64,000 bases of DNA from the NCBI RefSeq assembly GCF_039536245.1, contig NZ_BAAAYN010000064.1, positions 1-64,000 on the forward strand, in the 5' to 3' direction. Position numbers and translations under genes: made by a program. The notes beneath the pieces were generated by a model. It did not search any database and had not been told where the DNA came from. It saw nothing but the letters and a program-made list of their open reading frames with translations. Shown here one piece after another: positions 14,726 through 24,237 of the stretch. The stretch's first letter is position 1. Each line of letters opens with the position of its first letter. The DNA is from Cryptosporangium minutisporangium. Its GTDB lineage: Bacteria > Actinomycetota > Actinomycetes > Mycobacteriales > Cryptosporangiaceae.

Positions 14726-17038
14726 TCAGCGCACTGTGATCAGCTGCGGCCTGAGCCAGTTCCAGACGAGCTTGCCGCCCGCGGTAGTGAGGTGGAGGCC
14801 GTCCGTCCGGAGCGTCACGCCGTTCAGCTCGTTCGAGTAGCCGGTCCGGCAGAGGAACGGGTTCGGGTCGATCACCGTCACCTTGCCTCCCAGCGTCGCC
14901 GCCGCCTTCATCGCGGCCGCGTTCGTCGCCGCGACGCGCTTGGCATCGTTGAGCACCGGCGGGTACCGGCCGGCAGCGAACATCGTCGCGGCCGGGAGCC
15001 CGGTGTCGGGCACCTCGTGGCAGTGGTTCAGCACGACGGCGGCCCGCGGCGAGTACTTCAGGATCTCGCGGAGAACCTGCACGTAGTCGGCCGTCGTCGC
15101 CTCCTGCCACTGGGGCGAGGTGTATGGCACGGTCCGTCCGCCGATCCACCGGTCGTACTGCTCCCACGACCCGGAGAACAGGACGCCCACCGATGGTGCC
15201 GCCGCCTCGATCTCCATCTCGCGGGTCGCGGACCAGTCGGTGCACAGCGGTTGCTCGGGCGAGAGTGGCTTGCCCTCCACCGACGCGGTGTACGGCACCA
15301 CACCGCAGCCGAACCGGGTGGCGATGCTCAAGCTCACGTCCGCCCCGGGGTCTTCCCGCACGGCCGCGAACAGACTCAACGCGTTCGAGTCACCGACCAA
15401 GAGGATCTTGTTGGCCCCGCTGCCGCCCTGGGTCTGGTCGGCCGCGACGGCTGCCAGCGAGTCCACCGAGTCCGCCGACTTCTCCTTGATGCCGGCGACG
15501 CCGGGCACCGCGACGCCGACCAGCGCCGCGACCAGCGCAGCCGCCGCGATCGGCCCCGCCACCTGCGGCGACGCCAGCGAGTTCGGTGGCGACCCGATGC
15601 GCAGCGGACGCTCGACGATGATGAAACTCGCGATCGACACCAGCGCGGTGAGCGCGATGCGGACGATCAGCAGCGGGATGCCGTCGATGCCGGTGCGCTC
15701 CGGGCTCAGCACCAGGTAGATCGGCCAGTGCCACAGGTAGAGCCCGTAGGAGAGCACGCCGATGACGACCAGCGGCTGCCAGCTCAACAGGGCGTTCGGC
15801 GACACCCGGCTGGTACCGACCACCGAGGCCACCACCAGCGCCGCCACCACCGACAACACCAGGAAGCCGCCCTGGTACATCTGCGGATCGGCCTGCGCGG
15901 CCACCATGAACGCAACGGCCAGGCCGGCCAGCGCGACCCAGCCGAGCACCCCGACAATCGCTTTGTTCACCAACTTGCGCCCGATCGGCGACGCGACCAG
16001 GCAGGCGAGTGCGGCACCGACCAGGAGCCCTTGGAGGCGCGTGTCGGTGCCGTAGTAGGCGCGTGATCCGTCCGACGTGGACTGGACGGCCGCCATCAGA
16101 GCGGCCGAGCCGAGCGCCGCGACCGCGAGCAGCCAGCCGAGCGCACGGCGTCCGGCCTTCGACCGGAACATCACCACGAGGACGAGCGGCAGCAGCACGT
16201 ACCACTGTTCCTCGATCGCGAGCGACCAGGTGTGCTGGAACGGCGACGGGTCTTCGAACGCCTGCGCGTAGGACTCACCGCGCAGGACGAACCACCAGTT
16301 CGAGACGTAGAGCAGGACGGCGAGGGCGTCGCCCCGGGTGCTCGGTGGCCACTCGACGCCGAGCATCGGGAACAGCACGAGCACGGCCGCGACCATCAGC
16401 ACCAGCGCCGGGAGCAGGCGTCGCGCCCGGCGGATCCAGAAGTTCTTCAGGTGCAGGCCGCCGGTGCGGTCGTGCTCCATCAGCAGCAGCGATGTGATCA
16501 GGTAACCGGACAGCACGAAGAAGACGTCGACGCCGAGGAAGCCGCCGGGCAGTGCGACGCCGCCGTGGTACAGCAGGATCGCGATCACCGAGATCGCACG
16601 GATGCCGTCCAGCGCGGGGCTGTATCGGTGACCTGCGTGGACACCGCTGGTCTTGGGGCGGCTGAAGAGCTGCCCCTCGGCGACCGAGCTCCGGGCGGTG
16701 TCCAGCGGCCCCGTCACAGCCGCCTCGGCGACCGGCGGCTCGGCGACCGCCGCGTCGGCTACCGCCGGCTCGGTGTCCGCCGGCTCGGCTACGGGCGGTT
16801 CGGCGACGTCCGGCGCCACGCTGTCGTCCGCCGGCGCACCGGTGACCGATGCGTCCTCGACGGGCCCGGGCGGGACCGGATCGACGGTTGCTGAAGGGAG
16901 GACTTCTGATTCGAAGGGCGTTGACTCGAAGGCGGCGTCCGGCATGGCGTCATCGCCTGCCGCACGCTGGGCGGGCACCACTAGGGCGCCCTCTTCGACC
17001 GGTAACTGATCGTGCTGCTCTGCACTGTGCCGACCCAC
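14726..17038 (-). CDS. Acyltransferase-3 / SGNH fusion protein (OafA-like)
   Basis: The protein has 770 residues. An unusual acidic Pro/Ala-rich N-terminus of about 130 residues with repeats of AEPPVAEPA/AVADAAVAEPP precedes an acyltransferase-3 domain of about ten helices. That domain shows SPALDGIRAISVIAILLYH (catalytic His region), FLGVDVFFVLSGYLIT, FWIRRARRLLPAL and SLAIEEQWYVLLPL. A periplasmic SGNH domain follows, with LLVGDSNALS (Ser block) and RTDGLHLTTAGG (Asp/His block). Such proteins O-acetylate cell-envelope or secondary-metabolite glycans. GTG 17038 has CACAAT seven bases upstream and no SD. It is divergent from the peptidase gene. Confidence 0.9.
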   Translation of the reverse strand: MGRHSAEQHDQLPVEEGALVVPAQRAAGDDAMPDAAFESTPFESEVLPSATVDPVPPGPVEDASVTGAPADDSVAPDVAEPPVAEPADTEPAVADAAVAEPPVAEAAVTGPLDTARSSVAEGQLFSRPKTSGVHAGHRYSPALDGIRAISVIAILLYHGGVALPGGFLGVDVFFVLSGYLITSLLLMEHDRTGGLHLKNFWIRRARRLLPALVLMVAAVLVLFPMLGVEWPPSTRGDALAVLLYVSNWWFVLRGESYAQAFEDPSPFQHTWSLAIEEQWYVLLPLVLVVMFRSKAGRRALGWLLAVAALGSAALMAAVQSTSDGSRAYYGTDTRLQGLLVGAALACLVASPIGRKLVNKAIVGVLGWVALAGLAVAFMVAAQADPQMYQGGFLVLSVVAALVVASVVGTSRVSPNALLSWQPLVVIGVLSYGLYLWHWPIYLVLSPERTGIDGIPLLIVRIALTALVSIASFIIVERPLRIGSPPNSLASPQVAGPIAAAALVAALVGVAVPGVAGIKEKSADSVDSLAAVAADQTQGGSGANKILLVGDSNALSLFAAVREDPGADVSLSIATRFGCGVVPYTASVEGKPLSPEQPLCTDWSATREMEIEAAAPSVGVLFSGSWEQYDRWIGGRTVPYTSPQWQEATTADYVQVLREILKYSPRAAVVLNHCHEVPDTGLPAATMFAAGRYPPVLNDAKRVAATNAAAMKAAATLGGKVTVIDPNPFLCRTGYSNELNGVTLRTDGLHLTTAGGKLVWNWLRPQLITVR

Positions 17039-17045
17039 CCGGCCG

Positions 17046-17147
17046 ATTGTGCCATTACTCAGCGGTAACGATCACGCAGAACGACAGGAAAGTAACTCCG
17101 ATCAACGATCGTGGCGTCCCTTCCCTCTTTCGCAGGGGGAGCAGACT
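17046..17147. promoter_or_regulatory. Divergent promoter region (acyltransferase / peptidase)
   Basis: CACAAT on the minus strand (17046-17051) is seven bases from GTG 17038, and CAGACT on the plus strand (17142-17147) is six bases from GTG 17154. Both fit the leaderless pattern. The region between is less GC-rich than its surroundings. Confidence 0.35.
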
Positions 17148-17153
17148 GGCATC

Positions 17154-19220
17154 GTGGATTCCACCGACACCCCGCAGGACACCGAGGCCGAGAGAGCCAC
17201 GTCGCCGGATGGTGACGATCCGTACCGCTGGCTGGAGGACGTCACCGGGGACGGCCCGCTCGAGTGGGCTCGCGAGCACAACACCGGGACGCTCGCCGCC
17301 TACGCCGAGACGCCCCGCTTCGCCGAGATCCGGGACGAGATCCGCGAGGTCCTCGACGCCGAGACCCGGATCCCCTACGTCGTCCGCCGCGGTGACTACC
17401 TCTACAACTTCTGGCAGGACGCCGCCAACCCCCGCGGGCTGTGGCGCCGAACGTCCCTGGAGCAGTACCGCAACGACAAACCCGACTGGGACGTCATTCT
17501 CGACGTCGACGCGTTGGCCGAGGCCGAGGGGCAGAACTGGGTCTGGCACGGCGCCACGTTCCTCGCCCCCGAGTACGACCGGTGCCTGATCTCGCTCTCG
17601 GTCGGCGGTTCGGACGCGGACGTCACCCGTGAGTTCGACCCGGCAACCAGGGAGTTCCTTCCGGACGGGTTCACGCTGCCGGAGGCCAAGAGCAGCACCG
17701 GCTGGGTCGACCGGGACACCCTCTACGTCGGTACCGACTTCGGGCCCGGCTCGCTGACCGACTCCGGGTACCCGCGGGTGGTCAAGCGGTGGCGGCGCGG
17801 CACCCCGCTGGACGACGCGGTCACGGTGTTCGAGGGCGAGCAGGCGGACGTCTCGGTGCACGCCTGGCGCGACCAGCTGTCCGGACTGGACTTCCTCACC
17901 CGCAGCGTCGACTTCTACCACCGGAAGCGGTACCTGCTGGTAGACGACGTCCCGGTGCCGCTCGACGTCCCGGACGACGCGGAGATCAGCGTCCACGCCG
18001 GCTACCTGACAGTCGAGCTGCGCACCCAGTGGGAGGCGCACCCGGCGGGCGCGCTGCTCGCGATCGAGTTCGACCGGTTCCGCTCCGGTGATCGCGACTT
18101 CGAGGTGCTGTTCGCCCCGGACGAGCGGTCGGCGCTGGTCTCCTACCACTGGACCGAACACGCCCTGCTGGTCAGCTCGCTGGTCGACGTCCAACCGCGG
18201 CTGGAGGTACTGCGGCCCGGGCCGTCCGGCTGGACGCGCAGCCCGTCCGCGCCGGTGCCGGAGTGGTGCAGCGTCCGGGTGCTCTCCACCGACCGGTACC
18301 ACGGCGACGAGTACCTGCTCGCGGTCGACGGTTACCTCACGGCGCCGGAACTGCACCGGCTGGTCGCCGGGGTGGACGAACCCGCCGAGGTGCTCAAGCG
18401 CTCGCCGGCCCGGTTCGACCCGACCGGGATGTCGGTGAACCAGTACTTCGCCACGTCGGGGGACGGAACGCGGATCCCGTACTTCGTGGTCAGCCCGGAG
18501 AGCTCCGGAGCCAGGCCGACGTTGCTCAACGGCTACGGCGGCTTCGAGATCCCGCTGCTGCCGGGGTACGACGGCGGCCTCGGACGAGCGTGGTTGGCGC
18601 GGGGCGGCACGTACGCGGTCGCGAACATCCGCGGCGGCGGCGAGTACGGGCCGCGCTGGCACCAGGCCGCGTTGAAAGAGAACCGGCACCGCGCGTACGA
18701 GGACTTCGCCGCGGTCGCCGCGGACCTCGTCACGCGGGGCATCACGACGCCGGAACGGCTCGGTGTGAGCGGCGGCAGCAACGGCGGCCTGCTGACCGGC
18801 AACATGTTCACGCGCTACCCCGAGTTGTTCGGGGCGATCGTGATCCAAGTGCCGCTGCTGGACATGCGGCGCTACCACCAACTGCTGGCCGGGGCGTCCT
18901 GGATGGCGGAGTACGGCGACCCGGACGACCCCGCGCAGTGGGAGTTCATCCGCACGTTCTCCCCGTACCACCAGCTGGCCGCCGGACGTTTGTACCCGCC
19001 GTTGCTGGTCACGACGTCCACCCGTGACGACCGCGTCCACCCGGGGCACGCCCGCAAGTTCGTCGCCCGGGTGGAGGAACTCGGCTACCCAGTCGACTAC
19101 TACGAGAACATCGAGGGCGGCCACGGCGGCGCGAGCAACAACGAGCAGCGCGCGTTCATGCGGGCACTGTCGTTCGCCTTCCTCTGGGAGAGGCTCGGTC
19201 TCTGGGAAAAGCTCGCCTGA
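17154..19220 (+). CDS. Prolyl oligopeptidase family serine peptidase (S9A)
   Basis: The protein has 688 residues, without a signal peptide. The N-terminal DPYRWLEDVTGDGPLEWARE is the classical S9A start, followed by a seven-bladed propeller and a C-terminal alpha/beta-hydrolase domain. The catalytic Ser lies in GVSGGSNGGLLTG (about residue 540), the Asp in TSTRDDRVHPGHA (about 622) and the His in EGGHGGASN (about 655). It should cleave short proline-containing peptides in the cytosol. It is transcribed alone; CAGACT precedes GTG 17154 by six bases. Confidence 0.93.
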   Translation: MDSTDTPQDTEAERATSPDGDDPYRWLEDVTGDGPLEWAREHNTGTLAAYAETPRFAEIRDEIREVLDAETRIPYVVRRGDYLYNFWQDAANPRGLWRRTSLEQYRNDKPDWDVILDVDALAEAEGQNWVWHGATFLAPEYDRCLISLSVGGSDADVTREFDPATREFLPDGFTLPEAKSSTGWVDRDTLYVGTDFGPGSLTDSGYPRVVKRWRRGTPLDDAVTVFEGEQADVSVHAWRDQLSGLDFLTRSVDFYHRKRYLLVDDVPVPLDVPDDAEISVHAGYLTVELRTQWEAHPAGALLAIEFDRFRSGDRDFEVLFAPDERSALVSYHWTEHALLVSSLVDVQPRLEVLRPGPSGWTRSPSAPVPEWCSVRVLSTDRYHGDEYLLAVDGYLTAPELHRLVAGVDEPAEVLKRSPARFDPTGMSVNQYFATSGDGTRIPYFVVSPESSGARPTLLNGYGGFEIPLLPGYDGGLGRAWLARGGTYAVANIRGGGEYGPRWHQAALKENRHRAYEDFAAVAADLVTRGITTPERLGVSGGSNGGLLTGNMFTRYPELFGAIVIQVPLLDMRRYHQLLAGASWMAEYGDPDDPAQWEFIRTFSPYHQLAAGRLYPPLLVTTSTRDDRVHPGHARKFVARVEELGYPVDYYENIEGGHGGASNNEQRAFMRALSFAFLWERLGLWEKLA

Positions 19221-19240
19221 GCCCGCCGACCCAGAATTGT

Positions 19241-19288
19241 GGCCGGTTATCGACCTATCCGCAGGTGTGGATAGGTCGATAACCGGCC
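19241..19288. terminator. 20-bp perfect inverted repeat between convergent genes
   Basis: The arms GGCCGGTTATCGACCTATCC and their exact complement are separated by eight bases. It lies between the S9 peptidase and the convergent LLM gene. The stem is less GC-rich than others in this window and has no U-tract. Terminator or protein-binding palindrome. Confidence 0.55.
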
Positions 19289-19320
19289 AACTTTCCCGCC
19301 CCCCGCCCCCGCCCCGCGCG

Positions 19321-20253
19321 TCAGGCGAGCTGCGGCGCGACCTCGTTCGCGACCAGCGCGAGGTGGTCGAGGTCGGACAGGTCGAGGAACTGCAGGTACG
19401 CCCGCCCGGCGCCGAGGTCGGCGTACTGCCGGAGCTTGGCCGCGACCTGGTCCGGGGTGCCGCACGCGCCGTTCTCCCGCAGCTCGTCGACGTCCCGGCC
19501 GATCGCCGCGGCGCGGCGGGCGATCTCCGCCTCGTCGCGTCCGCAGCAGATGACCTGCGCCGCCGAGAACACCAGGTCCTTCGGGTCCCGCCCGACGTCC
19601 TGGCAGGCCGCCCGGACGACGTCGAACTGTGCGCCGGTGGCCTCGACCGACGAGAACGGCACGTTGAACTCGTCCGCGAACCGGGCGGTCAGATTCGGCG
19701 TCCGCTTCTTGCCCTGACCACCGATGACGATCGGGGGCCGCGGGCTCTGCGCCGGCTTGGGCAGCGCCGGCGAGTCGACGAGCTGGTAGTGCTTACCGCT
19801 GTAGGAGAACGTCTCGCCGACCGGCGTCTCCCACAGCCCGGTGATGATCTCCAGCTGCTCGGTGAACCGGTCGAACCGCTCGCCCAGCGCCGGGAACGGG
19901 ATCCCGTACGCGGTGTGCTCCTGCTCGAACCAGCCGGAACCGAGGCCGAACTCGACCCGACCACCACTCATCCGGTCGACCTGCGCCACCGCGACCGCCA
20001 GCGGCCCCGGGTACCGGAACGTCGCGGACGTCACGAGCGTGCCCAACCGGATGCGGGACGTCTCGCGGGCGAGCGCGCCGAGGGTGATCCAGGTGTCGGT
20101 GGGGCCCGGCAGACCGTCGCTGTCGCCCATCGCGACGTAGTGGTCGGAGCGGAAGAACGCCTCGTACCCGAGGTCTTCGGCCGCTTTGGCGACCGCGAGC
20201 AGCGTGTCGTAGTCGGCGCCTTGCTGAGGTTCAGTGAATACGCGCAACTTCAT
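19321..20253 (-). CDS. LLM-class F420-dependent oxidoreductase
   Basis: The protein has 310 residues with the bacterial luciferase-like TIM-barrel. It shows KAAEDLGYEAFFRSDHY, TDTWITLGALARETSRIRLG, the cofactor region GGRVEFGLGSGWFEQEHTAY, ERFDRFTEQLEIITGLW and a late FADEFNVPF. The family signature (TIGR03560-like) points to an F420-dependent oxidoreductase; the substrate is unknown. ATG 20253 is chosen because upstream in-frame sequence is promoter-like and the motif spacing matches the family; a GAGGA sequence precedes it. Confidence 0.88.
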   Translation of the reverse strand: MKLRVFTEPQQGADYDTLLAVAKAAEDLGYEAFFRSDHYVAMGDSDGLPGPTDTWITLGALARETSRIRLGTLVTSATFRYPGPLAVAVAQVDRMSGGRVEFGLGSGWFEQEHTAYGIPFPALGERFDRFTEQLEIITGLWETPVGETFSYSGKHYQLVDSPALPKPAQSPRPPIVIGGQGKKRTPNLTARFADEFNVPFSSVEATGAQFDVVRAACQDVGRDPKDLVFSAAQVICCGRDEAEIARRAAAIGRDVDELRENGACGTPDQVAAKLRQYADLGAGRAYLQFLDLSDLDHLALVANEVAPQLA

Positions 20254-20534
20254 GAGCCCATCCTCACACGCCGGTTTCGGTCGCCTTCGGGTGCGGCGTC
20301 CGGCGTCGGCCCCCGGTCGGCACGGCGGCTCGAGACGCACCGGGGAAAACGTTCGGAGAAAGATTGGGATCAGCTGAAAAGCTGAGTGAACGATAATTGT
20401 GTTACGGCTTTTCCTCAGAGTTCGATCCGGATCGGCGGTCGTTTTGTTACCGCTGCCTAGGAGGCTCCTCCCGATTCGCTCCGGATCGCTCACCAGTGGT
20501 ACGAACAGGCAAAACAGGTGCCACCGTTAACGGC
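20254..20534. promoter_or_regulatory. Divergent, relatively AT-rich promoter region
   Basis: No gene is supported here. The stretch 20341-20460 is clearly less GC-rich than the neighbourhood, with a small hairpin CAGCTGAAAAGCTG near 20371-20384 and runs such as GATAATTGTGTTACGG. It separates the divergent LLM and small membrane protein genes. I see no riboswitch fold I can name. Confidence 0.35.
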
Positions 20535-20711
20535 GTGACCAAATATTCCACCGCCATTCGTGGTGCCGGCATTCTGCTGGTAGCGCTCGTCCTCTCGGGC
20601 TCGTTCTACCAGTTCGCCCAGGACGTCCGGATGTCGCTCTTCGTGTTTCTGGTGACGGCGTTCGCCGGGAGCCTGTTCGCGATGATCAGCATCGTCACCC
20701 GGGAGAACTGA
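20535..20711 (+). CDS. Small two-helix membrane protein
   Basis: The protein has 58 residues, starting MTKYSTAIRGAGILLVALVL from GTG 20535, with two hydrophobic helices and a short basic tail (IVTREN). I do not recognise it. The in-frame sequence upstream is rich in charged and Cys residues and reads as untranslated leader. It lies just ahead of an OmpR/sensor-kinase pair, and a role as a small membrane modulator is possible but unproven. Confidence 0.5.
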   Translation: MTKYSTAIRGAGILLVALVLSGSFYQFAQDVRMSLFVFLVTAFAGSLFAMISIVTREN

Positions 20712-20843
20712 GCTGACCGCAGCGCGCCCGGCAGGCACGCTTCGTAGCCGCACCCCGGGCAGGGTGGAATGATGAACTGGCTGGCCACCCGAACGGTCGT
20801 ACCGCCAGCGCCCGCCAGTTCGTCCGCCCGCCCGAGGAGCGCC

Positions 20844-21581
20844 ATGGCCGAACGCCAGGCTGCGGCACCCGAAGCCCGGTTGCTGGTCGTCGACGACGAA
20901 CCGAACATCGTCGAGTTGCTCGACACCAGCCTCAGCTACGCCGGCTTCGAGGTCGTGACCGCGACCACCGGACGGGAGGCCGTGGCGGCTACCAGCGAGT
21001 TCACGCCGGATCTGATCGTTCTGGACGTGATGCTGCCGGACATGGACGGGTTCGAGGTCCTGCGCCTCCTCCGCGGCACGGGCGCGAAGATCCCTGTTCT
21101 GTTCCTGACCGCCCGCGACGGCACGGACGACAAGATCAGCGGCCTGACGCTCGGCGCCGACGACTACGTCACCAAGCCGTTCAGCCTCGGCGAGGTCCTG
21201 GCGCGGGTCCGCGCGGTGCTCCGGCGGACGGCGGAGGCGCCGGTGGCCGTCCTCGAGCGGGCGAGCGGTGACACGTCGGCGCGGTCGACGTTCGCGGACA
21301 TCGAGGTCGACCGGGAGACCCATGAGGTCTGGAAGGCCGGCAAGCAGGTGACGCTGTCGCCGACCGAGTTCCGTCTCCTCCAGTACTTCCTCGACAACCC
21401 CGGCAAGGCCCTGTCGAAGGCGACGATCCTCGATCACGTCTGGCATTACGACTTCGGGCGCGACTCGAACATCGTCGAGTCGTACGTTTCGTACCTACGC
21501 AAGAAAGTCGACACCACCCAGCCGCGGTTGATCCATACGATCCGCGGTGTCGGATACGCGCTGCGAGTGCCACGGAGTTGA
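20844..21581 (+). CDS. OmpR-family response regulator
   Basis: The protein has 245 residues. The receiver shows LLVVDDEPNIVELL, the phospho-Asp in LIVLDVMLPDMDGFEVL, PVLFLTARD and DDYVTKPFSLGEV. The winged-helix effector domain has VTLSPTEFRLLQYFLDNPGK, LDHVWHYDFGRDSNIVESYV and LIHTIRGVGYAL. ATG 20844 follows a GAGGAG ribosome-binding site; an in-frame ATG at 20769 would add 25 residues without receiver homology. The family resembles TcrA/PrrA-type actinobacterial regulators. The next gene, its kinase, starts three bases after the stop. Confidence 0.93.
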   Translation: MAERQAAAPEARLLVVDDEPNIVELLDTSLSYAGFEVVTATTGREAVAATSEFTPDLIVLDVMLPDMDGFEVLRLLRGTGAKIPVLFLTARDGTDDKISGLTLGADDYVTKPFSLGEVLARVRAVLRRTAEAPVAVLERASGDTSARSTFADIEVDRETHEVWKAGKQVTLSPTEFRLLQYFLDNPGKALSKATILDHVWHYDFGRDSNIVESYVSYLRKKVDTTQPRLIHTIRGVGYALRVPRS

Positions 21582-21583
21582 CC

Positions 21584-23218
21584 ATGGACGCCGACGACGA
21601 CGTCGAGTCCGGCACTCCCGGGCGTGAGCCACGGCCCTCGGGTGCTACCAGCCGGGGCCGGGGCAGGGTCCAGGGCGTGCTGGCCGCTGCGAAGGCGGCA
21701 CCCGACCTGCTGCCGCTCGGCGTCAAGTTGGTCGCGGCGCTGGTCACCCTGCTCTCGATCGCGCTGGTCGTCACCGGCATCACGGGAACGGTCGCGCTGC
21801 GCGGGTACCTCATCGACCGCCTCGACCACCAGATCCGGGGCATCGCCGGCCGGTACAGCCACAACCCGCCGGACCCGTCGAGCGGGGGCGTGAACAACGA
21901 CAGGGACGAGGACGAGACCAGCATCTTCCTCCGCTACCAGCCGCCCGACGACGAGCCGGTCGTCCGGCTGAGCCGGCCCAGCGGGAGCAACCAGACCCCG
22001 CCCGAGCTGCCCACCTTGGACGCCGCGACCGTCGAGCGGCTCGACGAGAACATCTTCACCGCCGAGCCCACCGGCGCCGGCCACCACTGGCGCGTCCTGG
22101 TCCGCCACCTGTCCGACGACGACGGGGAGGACGGGGGCACGCTCGTCCTCGCGATCAGCTTCGACGAGATCGACGACACCGTCACGCGGCTGATCATGAT
22201 CGACGCCGGTACCGGAGCGGTGACGCTGTTCGCCCTGGCCGGCCTCGGCTGGGCGATGGTGCGGTCGAGTCTCCGCCGGCTCCGCGAGGTGGAGACGATC
22301 GCCGCCGCCATCGCCGACGGCGACATGGGCCAGCGCGTCCGACCAGGGGCTGAACGCACCGAGGTCGGACGCCTGGCGAAGGCGCTGAACTCGATGCTCG
22401 AACAGATCGAGACGGCGTTCGCCGCGCGGGAGGCGTCCGAGGCGAGTGCCCGGGCGTCCGAGGAGCGCATGCGCCGCTTCGTCGCGGACGCGAGTCACGA
22501 ACTCCGCACGCCGCTGACCTCGATCCGCGGGTTCGCCGAGCTGTACCGGCAGGGCGCGGTCCCCGACGACCGGGTCGCCGTCGATCGGGTGATGGAGAAG
22601 ATCGAAGCCGAGGCGCTCCGGATGGGGCTGCTCGTCGACGACCTGATGCTGCTGGCACGCCTGGACCAGCAGCGTCCGATCGAGCTCCGGCCGGTCGACC
22701 TGCTGCCGCTCGCCGTCGACGCGGTGGAGGGGGCGCGGATCGTCACGTCCACGCATCCCATCTCGCTGCGGGTCGACAGCGACGTGCCGCTGACCGTGGT
22801 CGGGGACGGTCCGCGGCTCCGCCAGGTGCTGGACAACCTGCTGTCCAACGCCACCATCCACACTCCGCCCGGCACGCCGGTGGAGGTCCGGCTCGGAGTC
22901 GAGGGCACCCACGCCGTCGTGGCCGTGGTCGACTCCGGCCCCGGCCTCGCCCCGGACCAGGCCGAGCGGGTGTTCGAACGGTTCTACCGGACGGATCCGG
23001 CGCGCGGCCGTGCGCACGGAGGGTCCGGGCTCGGGCTCTCGATCGTCGCGGCGCTGGTGGCGGCGCACGGCGGCAGGGTGCGGGTCGAGACCGCTCCCGG
23101 TCAGGGCGCGAGCTTCCAGGTGCAGCTGCCGCTGGAGGGCACGACGACCCCCGTCGGGACGGCCGCGGACGCGAACCCGGCGGCGAACGGTGCGCTGGCC
23201 TCGGGCACGAGCGGGTAG
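21584..23218 (+). CDS. EnvZ/TcrY-type sensor histidine kinase
   Basis: The protein has 544 residues. A cytosolic basic start is followed by helix 1 (LVAALVTLLSIALVVTGITG) and an extracellular domain of about 130 residues with an acidic, Asp-rich insert (NNDRDEDETS, DDDGEDGG). Helix 2 is next, then HAMP (EVETIAAAIADGDMGQRV), HisKA (FVADASHELRTPLTSIRGF) and HATPase with N (LDNLLSNATIHTPPG), G1 (VVDSGPGLAPD) and G2 (GGSGLGLSIV). The Asp-rich extracellular loop could bind cations. It is translationally linked to the preceding response regulator (stop and start three bases apart). Confidence 0.93.
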   Translation: MDADDDVESGTPGREPRPSGATSRGRGRVQGVLAAAKAAPDLLPLGVKLVAALVTLLSIALVVTGITGTVALRGYLIDRLDHQIRGIAGRYSHNPPDPSSGGVNNDRDEDETSIFLRYQPPDDEPVVRLSRPSGSNQTPPELPTLDAATVERLDENIFTAEPTGAGHHWRVLVRHLSDDDGEDGGTLVLAISFDEIDDTVTRLIMIDAGTGAVTLFALAGLGWAMVRSSLRRLREVETIAAAIADGDMGQRVRPGAERTEVGRLAKALNSMLEQIETAFAAREASEASARASEERMRRFVADASHELRTPLTSIRGFAELYRQGAVPDDRVAVDRVMEKIEAEALRMGLLVDDLMLLARLDQQRPIELRPVDLLPLAVDAVEGARIVTSTHPISLRVDSDVPLTVVGDGPRLRQVLDNLLSNATIHTPPGTPVEVRLGVEGTHAVVAVVDSGPGLAPDQAERVFERFYRTDPARGRAHGGSGLGLSIVAALVAAHGGRVRVETAPGQGASFQVQLPLEGTTTPVGTAADANPAANGALASGTSG

Positions 23219-23223
23219 GGCCG

Positions 23224-24180
23224 TCAGTTCACCGCGTCCATCCGGCTCCACTGCTCGGACGTGAGCCCGACCGACCGCGCGCCCATCGCCTCGTCGAGCT
23301 GCGCCGGGGTGCTGACCCCGATGATCGGCGAGACACCGCCGGCCAGCAGCCACGCGAGAACCAGCTGGTTCGGCGTCGCCCCGGTCTCGGCTGCCGCCTC
23401 GGCGAGCGCCGCCAGCCGACGGTCCGTGCCGGGGTGCCGGTAGATCTCCGGAACCGGCCGGTCGTTCCGCGCGTACGCGCCGCTGAGCTGCGAGGTGTAC
23501 GCCCAGAGCGTCAGCTCCGGGTCGGTGCGGACGTAGTCCAGGTCGCCGTCGTTGGCCAGCTGGTGCCCGGCGTCCGGCACCACGGCGTTCGGCCGGGCCT
23601 GGAGATAGGTGTACCGGAGCTGCAGCGCGGTGTAGCCCGCCAGGCCACGGTTCGCCGCGATCTGCCGCGCCCGCTCGACCCGCCAGGCCGCGTGGTTGGA
23701 CGCGCCGAGCCGCGCGACCAGGCCGTTCTTCACGAGCTCCCCGAACGCCTCGACGCTCTCCTCCTGCGGCACGGTCCGGTCGTCCGCGTGCGCCCAGTAG
23801 AGGTCGACGCGATCGGTCCGGAGCCGGCGCAGGCTGTGCTCGATCGCCGAGCGGATGGCCGGTGCAGACAGGCCCTCGGCCGACTCCGGCCATCGGCCGG
23901 GCACGGTCGGTTGCTGTCGCATCTTCGTGCTGAGCTTGATTCGGTCCCGGACGCCGGGCCGGCGGGCGAACCAGCGACCGAGCAGCTCCTCGGACTGGCC
24001 GCCGACCTGGCTCGGGTCCAGCCAGAACGCGTAACAGTTCGCGGTATCGATCCACTCGCCACCTGCGTCGACGAAGCGGTCGAGAAGATCGAACGACGTG
24101 GCCTCGTCCTGCTTGGTGCCGAAGTTCATCGCACCGAGCACCAGCTGGGGCGTGTTGTCGTGCGCGGTCTGCGCGCTCAT
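23224..24180 (-). CDS. Aldo/keto reductase
   Basis: The protein has 318 residues, a full NADPH-dependent TIM-barrel reductase. The tetrad is complete: Asp and Tyr in WIDTANCYAFWLD, Lys in IKLSTKM, His in DLYWAHADD. The cofactor region SPIIGVSTPAQLDEAM is near the C-terminus. It reduces an aldehyde or ketone of unknown identity. ATG 24180 follows GGAAAGGAAC. It is divergent from a MerR gene, and the intervening dyad makes it a likely MerR-controlled gene, an arrangement common in actinobacteria. Confidence 0.9.
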   Translation of the reverse strand: MSAQTAHDNTPQLVLGAMNFGTKQDEATSFDLLDRFVDAGGEWIDTANCYAFWLDPSQVGGQSEELLGRWFARRPGVRDRIKLSTKMRQQPTVPGRWPESAEGLSAPAIRSAIEHSLRRLRTDRVDLYWAHADDRTVPQEESVEAFGELVKNGLVARLGASNHAAWRVERARQIAANRGLAGYTALQLRYTYLQARPNAVVPDAGHQLANDGDLDYVRTDPELTLWAYTSQLSGAYARNDRPVPEIYRHPGTDRRLAALAEAAAETGATPNQLVLAWLLAGGVSPIIGVSTPAQLDEAMGARSVGLTSEQWSRMDAVN

Positions 24181-24237
24181 CGTCGTTCCTTTCCGGCGGG
24201 GATCGTGCGGCCCCGTCCGTGGCTCCTACCGTTCCCG

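Noticed and set aside
17055-19124. 689-codon open frame antisense to the prolyl oligopeptidase
   Set aside because: It is rich in Arg/Val/Asp repeats typical of the complement of a GC-rich gene; the sense frame contains all S9 motifs.
20254-20534. Riboswitch upstream of the small membrane protein
   Set aside because: The region is AT-rich and structured in places, but I could not match any known aptamer core.
21446-24055. 869-codon minus-strand open frame across the sensor kinase
   Set aside because: It runs antisense to two real genes, with low-complexity Arg-rich translation and no family motif.
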